NCBI GenBank assembly: GCA_025997275.1
Contig: BNUJ01000036.1
Location: 1-13,305 of the forward strand
Direction of reading: 5' to 3'
DNA from: Deferribacterales bacterium
Lineage (GTDB): Bacteria > Chrysiogenota > Deferribacteres > Deferribacterales > JAISNW01
Length of the DNA: 13,305 nucleotides
Part shown: positions 8,922 to 13,305 of the stretch, in pieces
Numbering within the stretch: position 1 is the first letter of the stretch
How the letters are laid out: every line of letters starts with the position of its first letter
Notes under the pieces: generated by a model
Database searches by the model: none
Told to the model about the DNA's origin: nothing
What the model saw: only the letters and a program-made list of their open reading frames with translations
Made by a program: the position numbers and the translations under genes

Positions 8922-10140
8922 ATAAATAACCCTCCCTTTCTCCAAGATATTCTCTCACAACATCTTGCTTGTGGGCGATAAAATCCTCCACCTGTTCAAC
9001 GATGATAGTGTTATCCTCACTTAAATCAAATAGCGAAATATCGTGATTTTCATTCGTTTTTATTAAAATCTTACATAAAAACTTATTCTTGCTAGAGGCT
9101 CGTTCTAACAAGTTTTTAGCAACTTCAACACTTTCATCTTTTCGCTGTATCTTTATAGGTACGGGCTTGACTTCGTCATCTATTTTTAGAAACCCGTCAA
9201 TGCCTTTATTCCTTTGCACAGGAACGGCATCTAGTTCACAAAGTATCCTAAAAATATCCACATCTTGATTTATATAGGCTTGCTCCCCATTTTTCAACAA
9301 ATTTGACTCAGTCCTCACTGGGTTTTCAAGCCGTTTCTTCACCAGCTGGATGGCATCCTCCGATATATCAAAACCTATATAATTCCTGCCTAATATTTTT
9401 GCCGCAACTAAAGTCGTGCCACTGCCACAAAAAGGGTCTAAAACTACATCGCCCTCGTCTGTGACCAATTTAATGAGCTGTTCCAATAAAATAAGCGGTT
9501 TTTGTGTAGGATAACCGACACGTTCTCTAGCTTTTGGGTTTAGATATGGAATATACCACACATCAGATAGCGGGACACCCCTCTTGCCCGTCATTAGCTC
9601 GTAATCGCCGTTTTCTGCGACTTTATACGTTGTCTTGCCGTGAGTGTCACGAACCCGCTTTTGGAATATCTGGTCAATATTCGTAGTAGGCGAATAGTCG
9701 TCAAAAATATGATTAAACTTAAACTCTTTGCTCTTGCTATAAAAGAAAATAGTCTGGTGAGAGTTCAACAGCCCTTTCTTGGCATTAGACCAACGTCTAT
9801 AGTGCCAAATAATCTCACTCTGGAAGTTATCCATACCAAACAGCTCATCCAAAAGCACACGGATATAGTGAGAGGCTGTCTTATCACAATGCAAAAATAT
9901 GCTCCCAGTCTCTTTTAACACCCTTTTGCACTCAAATAACCTCTCTTTTATATAAATACAATAATCCTGTATGCTATCCCAACTATCGCAGAAAGAATAC
10001 TCGCCACTATTATCTCTTGTTTTTAGGCTTTGTGTTCTCTGCGTGAAAAATGGTGGGTCTAAATAGACCAAATCAACGCTACTACTGGAAATCTCCCTTA
10101 AACTTTCTTTGCAATCGCCGGCCTTTATAATGTTATTCAT
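8914..10140 (-). CDS. Type II DNA methyltransferase, beta class, with C-terminal nuclease-like domain
   Basis: Transfers a methyl group from AdoMet to an exocyclic amino group (N6-adenine or N4-cytosine); probably protects host DNA from the adjacent endonuclease. In 408 residues the catalytic motif IV LDPPF is N-terminal (27-31) and the AdoMet-binding motif I LDPFCGSGTT is C-terminal (234-243), the beta-class order, with the likely target-recognition part between (about 110-200). Residues about 280-408 are extra: VDIFRILCEL, NKGIDGF (311-317), PVPIKIQRK (326-334), then alternating helices and strands. This resembles the D...(E/Q)xK core of PD-(D/E)xK folds; similar tails occur on other methyltransferases and their role is unclear to me. 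The ATG at 10140 has AAAGG six bases upstream and follows the endonuclease stop by 2 nt. The DNA is more AT-rich than pgi, suggesting transfer. Confidence 0.9.
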   Translation of the reverse strand: MNNIIKAGDCKESLREISSSSVDLVYLDPPFFTQRTQSLKTRDNSGEYSFCDSWDSIQDYCIYIKERLFECKRVLKETGSIFLHCDKTASHYIRVLLDELFGMDNFQSEIIWHYRRWSNAKKGLLNSHQTIFFYSKSKEFKFNHIFDDYSPTTNIDQIFQKRVRDTHGKTTYKVAENGDYELMTGKRGVPLSDVWYIPYLNPKARERVGYPTQKPLILLEQLIKLVTDEGDVVLDPFCGSGTTLVAAKILGRNYIGFDISEDAIQLVKKRLENPVRTESNLLKNGEQAYINQDVDIFRILCELDAVPVQRNKGIDGFLKIDDEVKPVPIKIQRKDESVEVAKNLLERASSKNKFLCKILIKTNENHDISLFDLSEDNTIIVEQVEDFIAHKQDVVREYLGEREGYLYG

Positions 10141-10142
10141 AA

Positions 10143-10763
10143 TTAGCCTTTCTTCGCTATCTTTTTTAGAATTGCCAACAAATCTACATCTGTTCTACTC
10201 TTGATAACTTCCCACGCCTTGTCTCCAAAATAGTACTCACCACCAACGCCCTTGTAGGTGCTAGCCAACATCTCTTGAATACGTTGAGCTTGTGAGCGAT
10301 TAGGATAGAAAAACATTATCCGCACAGGCTTATAGCCTGCATTCTTTACAGCCTGAATGCGGGTATGCTCTTTTGTAATATGGTCGCCATCTGTGGTGGC
10401 ATCTCGCCACTTTATCTCGTAAGCGTCTTTGCCCACCAAACAATCAATTTCAAACTTAGCTGGTCGCACCCCAACAGTATTCTTTATTTTTACCTTTCTT
10501 TGTGCCATACTATACTTATATTCAAAGCATAAAATAGTTGCCTCTTCCAAGAACGAGCCAGCATATTTATATAGAAAACGTCCTTTGTTCTGATATTCGT
10601 CAATGAGCTGTCCCTCTTTCGTTGATATACCCAAGACTTGGTATATCAAGTAATGTGAATTATCGTCAGATTTCATATCAGACAAGCGGATAGCCATATT
10701 CTGACGTAGTTCGTTAGAATATTCGTTAGATAAAGCCAGTATTCGCTCGTAAATATTATTCAT
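10143..10763 (-). CDS. ApaLI-like type II restriction endonuclease
   Basis: Predicted to cleave unmethylated DNA, possibly at GTGCAC if specificity follows ApaLI. From the ATG at 10763 the protein has 206 residues, a size usual for this family. The recognisable segment is FEIDCLVGKDAYEIKWRDA followed by TTDGDHITKEHTR: an FEID...EIKW arrangement that fits a PD-(D/E)xK active site, then a conserved downstream helix and GYKPVRIMFFYPNR. I recall this text from ApaLI-family proteins; that is memory, not a search. An in-frame TTG at 10817 would add 18 residues, but that stretch contains a good promoter (TTGACA at 10794-10799), so I reject it. No Shine-Dalgarno sequence precedes the ATG. The methyltransferase follows 2 nt downstream on the same strand. 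GTGCAC occurs at 97-102 and 7350-7355, so host DNA would need protection. Confidence 0.82.
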   Translation of the reverse strand: MNNIYERILALSNEYSNELRQNMAIRLSDMKSDDNSHYLIYQVLGISTKEGQLIDEYQNKGRFLYKYAGSFLEEATILCFEYKYSMAQRKVKIKNTVGVRPAKFEIDCLVGKDAYEIKWRDATTDGDHITKEHTRIQAVKNAGYKPVRIMFFYPNRSQAQRIQEMLASTYKGVGGEYYFGDKAWEVIKSRTDVDLLAILKKIAKKG

Positions 10764-10770
10764 AACGGGT

Positions 10771-10799
10771 AGTTTAAGGTATTTTAGGGGAGTTGTCAA
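10771..10799 (-). promoter_or_regulatory. Predicted promoter of the restriction-modification operon, giving a leaderless start
   Basis: On the minus strand TTGACA (10794-10799) is followed after exactly 17 bp by TAAACT (10771-10776, four of six matches to TATAAT). The endonuclease ATG begins seven bases further on, which is where transcription would be expected to start, so the mRNA may have little or no leader. An alternative -10 TAAAAT lies a few bases upstream but has a poorer -35. Confidence 0.55.
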
Positions 10800-11185
10800 A
10801 CTATAAGACAAGGGCAACTACTACTTAACTGAACTTATAGGGCGCATATAACCCCTTACGTTGTGAACGTATGAATGGTTTTCTAAGGGCAGTCAGAGAC
10901 TATTAGGATATTTTTCTCCTCACCATCGGAGCTTGAAAATAGCTTTTAATCTCTAACTAACCCTTAAAACCAGTAATAAAAAATGGAATATCTTTTACCA
11001 AGGTGCAATCAGGCGATACGATACCCGATAATCTAACAACTTTTTTCCGTGCAACCTCAAAACCAACAACAGAACCCAACGCTAGCATATTGGTGTTGTC
11101 ATTAAATCAGTTGCAAATTGTCAGACCGCTATAGCTTTATTTCAACCAGATAGCGTATCCTTCCCCAAGCACATAATGATTATAT
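10800..11185. other. Non-coding region between divergent genes, no gene recognised
   Basis: No coding frame with credible start, ribosome binding site or protein similarity is visible on either strand. Small inverted repeats are present: ACGTT/AACGT at 10858-10870 and CGCTAT/ATAGCG at 11127-11132 and 11150-11155, neither followed by a T-run. A stretch at 10872-10905 aligns with the 3' half of the 65-bp repeat described below (23 of 34 positions by hand, including the ending GACTATTA) and could be a decayed third copy. The region may be a remnant of an older cassette. Confidence 0.5.
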
Positions 11186-11250
11186 ACAGACACCAATAAC
11201 GAGACAAACCCTAAAGGGTGCTAAAGGGACGTTTGGGACTATTATTTTCT
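11186..11250 (+). repeat. 65-bp imperfect direct repeat, copy 1
   Basis: It matches 12133-12198 at 57 of 66 aligned positions with one single-base gap. It contains CCCTAAA (11210-11216) facing TTTGGG near the 3' end, an inverted pair with one bulge, followed by a T-rich stretch ACTATTATTTTCT. It lies upstream of the promoter of the two-gene module. Its shape fits an intrinsic terminator of a former upstream gene or a recombination site of a cassette. Confidence 0.85.
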
Positions 11251-11254
11251 ACTT

Positions 11255-11283
11255 TTGACAAAATATCTTATGCATAGTAACCT
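11255..11283 (+). promoter_or_regulatory. Predicted promoter of the two-gene module
   Basis: TTGACA at 11255-11260 is a perfect -35 box. A 17-bp spacer leads to TAACCT at 11278-11283, a weak -10 (three of six matches). It begins five bases after repeat copy 1, so the module carries its own promoter. The weak -10 may reflect control by an activator or tight repression through the adjoining palindrome. Confidence 0.5.
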
Positions 11284-11286
11284 AAC

Positions 11287-11308
11287 AGTTTGTTCGGATG
11301 AACAAACT
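11287..11308 (+). promoter_or_regulatory. Perfect 9-bp palindrome, candidate operator
   Basis: The arms AGTTTGTTC (11287-11295) and GAACAAACT (11300-11308) are exact reverse complements with a GGAT spacer. The predicted transcription start (about 11290) falls inside it, so it is well placed as a repressor operator; if transcribed it could also form a hairpin in the leader. The ribosome binding site AAAGGA (11311-11316) and ATG 11326 follow. Confidence 0.65.
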
Positions 11309-11325
11309 ATAAAGGATGGTTCTAT

Positions 11326-11568
11326 ATGGAAGCTGTGAAACATAGGAAACTAACGCTTGACGAGGAAATGGACTTGGCGGAACGTGCCGTTGAATTAAGA
11401 AAGGCAGGCAAAAAAGAGGAAGCGGCAAGACTCATAAGGCAAATACCAATGCCACCACGTGTGGCAATGGCTTTTAAGGAGACTTCAGGCAAAGATTTTT
11501 TAATTCGCAACGGATATAATCTAGTGGAGGCTAACGAACGATATGGCGAAAACTGGCTCAATCAATGA
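11326..11568 (+). CDS. Small conserved-looking protein of unknown function, first gene of a two-gene module
   Basis: An 80-residue soluble protein I cannot assign to a function. Residues 8-40 are predicted helical and strongly charged (LTLDEEMDLAERAVELRKAG, then KKEEAARLIRQ). A conserved-looking core IPMPPRVAMAFKE and a C-terminal NLVEANERYGENWLNQ follow. I recall similar short proteins (DEEM..., IPMPP or IPLPP, a closing YG/FG..WL) from host-associated spirochaetes, always without a function. The ATG at 11326 is preceded by AAAGGA nine bases upstream. It has its own promoter and palindrome, and its end overlaps the next gene by 26 nt, implying coupled translation. Size, order and autoregulation-like promoter fit an antitoxin-like role, but that is inference only. 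Confidence 0.75.
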   Translation: MEAVKHRKLTLDEEMDLAERAVELRKAGKKEEAARLIRQIPMPPRVAMAFKETSGKDFLIRNGYNLVEANERYGENWLNQ

Positions 11569-12118
11569 TGAAATAAGCGTAGAAATGGCTGATAATGTTA
11601 TTTTGTTGCATACTGGCAGAAAGACACACAACACCGAGAAAGGAGCGCAAAGAGGCTTTATAATGCTTTTGGATGCTGTATCAGCCATAAAAGCTCTTTT
11701 TATATCCGCTCGCAATATTAAAGCTCCTGATTTAATATGGCAGGCTGAATATGCTCTTTTAAGTCAAGAATATGAACGGCGAGACACCGACAATAGACTT
11801 ATTGGCTCTGGACTAGAGGCTCAGATGTCAGCGGCTACTGACGCTTTTCGTTCGTTGGAAGTTATGACTGGTGGCAATTATAAAGATGTTGATAAAGCAT
11901 ATACGTCTAAAGGTTCTTTTTATCGTGTGAAAGGTGGCTTGCCTAGAGACGCTTTTCATAACTCCTGCGCACACAACATAAAGAGCCTAAAACACTTAAT
12001 AGCACCTAGCACTAATGAGGTTGAACGTGCCTTAATAATGCAACGTATTGAAAACCTAGAAACCGCTAGGGACGTGTATATGGTTATGCAAAGGGAGGCG
12101 TTGGGGAGGAGCAAATAA
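11543..12118 (+). CDS. Protein of unknown function, second gene of a two-gene module
   Basis: A 191-residue protein with no domain I recognise. It has no signal peptide or membrane segment and appears largely helical. A distinctive central-to-C-terminal block runs from GSGLEAQMSAATDAFRSLEV (about 93-112) through KGSFYRVKGGLPRDAF and HNSCAHNIKSLKHLI to a helix NEVERALIMQRIENLETARD. The conserved-looking polar residues (R and K in YRVKGG, R-D in LPRDAF, H and C in HNSCAHN) could form an active or binding site, but this is a guess. The ATG at 11543 has GGAGG at 11526-11530, a rather long 12-base spacing; an ATG at 11585 is a weaker alternative. It overlaps the first gene by 26 nt and ends 14 bp before repeat copy 2. 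A toxin or effector partner of the upstream gene is possible but unproven. Confidence 0.75.
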   Translation: MAKTGSINDEISVEMADNVILLHTGRKTHNTEKGAQRGFIMLLDAVSAIKALFISARNIKAPDLIWQAEYALLSQEYERRDTDNRLIGSGLEAQMSAATDAFRSLEVMTGGNYKDVDKAYTSKGSFYRVKGGLPRDAFHNSCAHNIKSLKHLIAPSTNEVERALIMQRIENLETARDVYMVMQREALGRSK

Positions 12119-12132
12119 ATCCCCAGTTCAAT

Positions 12133-12198
12133 ACGGACACCACTAACGAAACAAACCCTGAAAGGTGCTTATGGGACGTTCAGGGACTATTATTTTCT
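12133..12198 (+). repeat. 66-bp imperfect direct repeat, copy 2; possible terminator or cassette end
   Basis: This is the second copy of the repeat at 11186-11250. Here the inverted arms are perfect: CCCTGAA faces TTCAGGG with a 16-nt loop, followed by ACTATTATTTTCT. The single-base insertion and the A-to-G change relative to copy 1 both fall in the arms and improve pairing, which suggests that the stem matters. It starts 14 bp after the second gene's stop codon, as a terminator or a cassette recombination site would. Confidence 0.85.
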
Positions 12199-12212
12199 GT
12201 ATTATTTAATAA

Positions 12213-12286
12213 CCCCCCCCCCCCCTCGTGCCTGCGGCACGCTCCCCCGTCGGGGGAGAATATAAGAGGGGTGGCGGTGAAACCGC
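12213..12286. repeat. 13-C tract followed by three perfect hairpins (REP-like)
   Basis: A run of 13 C (12213-12225) is followed by CGTGCC-TGC-GGCACG (12227-12241), CTCCCCC-GTC-GGGGGAG (12242-12258) and GCGGT-GAA-ACCGC (12274-12286). The segment is far more GC-rich than its surroundings. Adjacent perfect hairpins with 3-nt loops resemble extragenic palindromic elements that occur in many copies in a genome; no gene overlaps it. Confidence 0.7.
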
Positions 12287-12321
12287 TGGGAAGGGTTAGG
12301 ATAGGGACTCATAGCATTTCT

Positions 12322-12350
12322 TTGACTTCTAAAAATAATCGTGCTATTAG
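12322..12350 (+). promoter_or_regulatory. Possible weak promoter upstream of the recombinase remnant
   Basis: TTGACT (12322-12327, five of six matches) and TATTAG (12345-12350, four of six) are separated by 17 bp. It lies in non-coding DNA, and the better-placed promoter at 12375-12402 competes with it as the source of recombinase transcription. Confidence 0.25.
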
Positions 12351-12365
12351 AGTAAAAAACGTGTT

Positions 12366-12402
12366 ATTTTAACCTTGGTTAAAATTACAAACTGCATACA
12401 AT
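12366..12402 (+). promoter_or_regulatory. Promoter with overlapping palindrome upstream of recombinase remnant
   Basis: The arms ATTTTAACC (12366-12374) and GGTTAAAAT (12377-12385) are perfect reverse complements around TT. The right arm overlaps a poor -35 (TTGGTT, 12375-12380), which is 16 bp from TACAAT (12397-12402, five of six matches). The arrangement fits a repressor operator or a recombinase binding site. The recombinase ATG is at 12434. Confidence 0.45.
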
Positions 12403-12433
12403 GGTCATATCAATAACTGGAGGGGATATTGTT

Positions 12434-12505
12434 ATGACTTATGGTTATATCCGTGTCAGCACAGCACATCAAAACACCGAAAATGGAAAGTTCGAGATAG
12501 CAGAC
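12434..12505 (+). pseudogene. Serine recombinase (resolvase/invertase), truncated after 24 codons
   Basis: The reading MTYGYIRVSTAHQNTENGKF is the unmistakable N-terminus of a serine recombinase: Y-I-R-V-S-T-x-x-Q, with the nucleophile Ser at residue 9 and catalytic Arg at residue 7. An excellent ribosome binding site GGAGGGG (12419-12425) lies eight bases before the ATG. After about residue 24 (FEIAD) similarity stops; the frame continues to 12601 through sequence that belongs to the abiE promoter. The catalytic and DNA-binding remainder (usually about 160-180 more residues) is absent from the window. The gene was therefore cut by arrival of the AbiE module, or the two were joined by recombination at about 12506. 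It cannot be active as it stands. Confidence 0.8.
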
Positions 12506-12514
12506 TCTGTATTT

Positions 12515-12569
12515 TTTCTACTAAATGTCGCTGGATTTTGTAGAAAAACTATGCTATATTTCTACAAAA
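12515..12569 (+). promoter_or_regulatory. abiE promoter with inverted-repeat operator
   Basis: TTTTGTAGAAA (12536-12546) and TTTCTACAAAA (12559-12569) are perfect reverse complements 12 bp apart, and a third half-site TTTCTACTAAA lies at 12515-12525. Between and into the right arm is an extended -10, TG-C-TATATT (12552-12560); the -35 (TGGATT) is poor. AbiEi proteins are known to repress their own promoter by binding inverted repeats, so these are the likely AbiEi sites. Confidence 0.7.
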
Positions 12570-12584
12570 TAGCAGGAGCGAATT

Positions 12585-13202
12585 ATGAAAGAAACCGCTA
12601 AAAACCGCATTCTTTCGCGCATTTATGGGCGCGGCAAGGGTTGGGTGTTCTCCGCTGTTGATTTCCTACCCGACCTAAAACGCTGGGAAATAGACCGCTC
12701 TTTGACCGATTTGGCAAAAGAAGGAAAAATTGCACGCATTCTTCCGGGGCTTTACTATTATCCGTCGTATAGCGCACTCTTGCAGGAAATAGTCGCGCCG
12801 GACATACAGCGGGTCGCCTATGCGCTTGCCCGCAAATATAACTGGGCGATTTTCCCCGAAGGCAATACCGCGCTGAATTATCTGAATCTTTCAACGCAGG
12901 TGCCGGCGCGCTATATTTTTATTTCCAGTGGAAGCCCGCGAAAATACAAAATCGGAAACACCACGCTTGAATTCCGCCATAGGATGTTGCGCGAAAGCGT
13001 CATAGGCAACGAGCAGGCAAACCTTGTAATCCAAGCGCTGAAATCGCTGGGCAAGATTCACGCCAGCGAACCCGATTTTATAAAAACGCTTGCAAAACGC
13101 TTTACGGCGGCCGAATGGGTGAAAATTGAAAAGTCATCGCATAAAGTCGCGGGCTGGGTGGTTGATATAATCCGCAAGGCAAAGGAGATTGCAAATGGAT
13201 AA
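12585..13202 (+). CDS. abiEi: AbiEi-like antitoxin of a type IV toxin-antitoxin system (DUF6088-type)
   Basis: Antitoxin and autorepressor of an AbiE-type abortive-infection module: it represses its own operon and counteracts the AbiEii nucleotidyltransferase without forming a stable complex (type IV, known for the family). The 205 residues have an N-terminal winged-helix part (about 1-62: KNRILSRIYGRGKGWVFSAVDF ending LARILPGLYYYP-like text IARILPGLYYYP). The C-terminal domain carries NWAIFPEGNTALNYLNLSTQ, RYIFISSG and LEFRHRM. The ATG at 12585 has AGGAG six bases upstream. Its stop overlaps the toxin start by 8 nt. It lies directly after the truncated recombinase and is fairly GC-rich (about half, by eye on its first lines), unlike the AT-rich R-M genes, so the modules probably arrived separately. 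Confidence 0.85.
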   Translation: MKETAKNRILSRIYGRGKGWVFSAVDFLPDLKRWEIDRSLTDLAKEGKIARILPGLYYYPSYSALLQEIVAPDIQRVAYALARKYNWAIFPEGNTALNYLNLSTQVPARYIFISSGSPRKYKIGNTTLEFRHRMLRESVIGNEQANLVIQALKSLGKIHASEPDFIKTLAKRFTAAEWVKIEKSSHKVAGWVVDIIRKAKEIANG

Positions 13203-13305
13203 ACTTGCAAAATTATCAGACGCGGAACGCTTGGAATTATTCGGGCAAACTTCCACGAAACTGAACATTCCGCTTGCAATGGTGGAAAAAGATTTTTGGG
13301 TCTGC
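13195..13305 (+). CDS. abiEii: AbiEii-like nucleotidyltransferase toxin, N-terminal fragment (cut by window edge)
   Basis: The first 37 codons of the toxin gene; it runs off the window. Translation gives MDKLAKLSDAERLELFGQTS, then TKLNIPLAMVEKDFWVC. The VEKDFWVC motif preceded by an R-x-E-L-F-x-x-T helix is the characteristic start of AbiEii/AbiGii toxins, which are nucleotidyltransferase-like proteins that stop growth when the antitoxin is lost. The ATG at 13195 lies within the end of abiEi (8-nt overlap) and has GGAG at 13184-13187, seven bases upstream. The nucleotidyltransferase motif itself would lie beyond the window, so whether the gene is intact cannot be seen. Confidence 0.85.
   Translation, partial: MDKLAKLSDAERLELFGQTSTKLNIPLAMVEKDFWVC

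Noticed and set aside
8922..8945. Upstream ATG of pgi at 8945
   Set aside because: The strong GGGAGG at 8931-8936 is correctly spaced for the ATG at 8921 and would be wasted inside the gene; the extra eight residues are not typical of the family.
10764..10817. TTG start extending the endonuclease by 18 residues
   Set aside because: No ribosome binding site, and the extension covers the best promoter candidate; the 206-residue form begins with MNNIYERIL, a natural protein start.
11287..11308. LexA (SOS) box
   Set aside because: The core is GTTC-N4-GAAC, the opposite orientation of the GAAC-N4-GTTC Gram-positive box, and it does not match the CTGT-type box.
10800..11325. CRISPR array or tracrRNA-like region
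   Set aside because: No regularly spaced short repeats and no cas genes; only the 65-bp repeat pair almost 1 kb apart.
12102..12125. TGGGGA/TCCCCA inverted repeat across the second module gene's stop as a terminator
   Set aside because: Six-bp stem with a 12-nt loop and no following T-run; the repeat copy 2 stem is the better candidate.
11186..12198. Repeats as canonical integron attC sites
   Set aside because: The placement fits, but no RYYYAAC...GTTRRRY core pair can be found in either copy, and no integrase gene is in the window.
12598..12894. Minus-strand open frame opposite abiEi
   Set aside because: Antisense to a clear AbiEi coding frame with its own ribosome binding site and operator.

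Overview
The window looks like a piece of the chromosome of a moderate-GC (mid-40s percent by eye), probably Gram-negative and anaerobic or host-associated bacterium. The order tilS-hpt-ftsH-folP, and an FtsH with the ARHRGAG-type text GRHRGAGLGGGHDEREQ, are of the kind seen in deltaproteobacteria and some neighbouring phyla. The two small unknown genes at 11326-12118 remind me of pairs seen in host-associated spirochaetes. I cannot fix the phylum from sequence alone.

Layout. (1) 3-308, + strand: the C-terminal end of an MFS-type transporter cut by the window edge. (2) 328-10763, - strand: one nearly gapless gene train, read from high to low coordinates: ApaLI-like restriction endonuclease, beta-class DNA methyltransferase, pgi, tilS, hpt, ftsH, folP, then a membrane-anchored TPR protein with two tandem CbxX/CfqX-type AAA+ domains. 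Junctions are tight: 2 nt, 8 nt overlap, 29 nt overlap, 14 nt overlap, 9 nt, about 80 nt overlap (folP start uncertain) and 35 nt. The restriction-modification pair is more AT-rich than the housekeeping genes and looks like an insertion at the head of the operon. The methyltransferase stop overlaps the pgi start, so the selfish pair and essential genes probably share a transcript. (3) 10764-11325: divergent non-coding region. (4) 11186-12198: an unrecognised two-gene module with its own promoter and a perfect palindrome near the predicted transcription start, bracketed by a 65/66-bp imperfect direct repeat (57 of 66 positions identical by hand alignment). This resembles a gene cassette. (5) 12199-12433: a 13-C tract followed by three perfect hairpins and then a promoter/palindrome. 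(6) 12434-12505: the first 24 codons of a serine recombinase with a strong ribosome binding site, cut off where an AbiE module begins. (7) 12511-13305: AbiEi/AbiEii type IV toxin-antitoxin system with an inverted-repeat operator; the toxin gene runs off the window.

How it works together: the left three quarters combines central metabolism (Pgi), translation (TilS), purine salvage (Hpt), membrane proteolysis (FtsH), folate synthesis (FolP) and a probable AAA+ remodelling protein. The right quarter is an accessory island of defence and addiction modules (R-M, unknown cassette, AbiE) with recombinase debris. The most interesting candidate for something undescribed is the repeat-bracketed two-gene module at 11186-12198.
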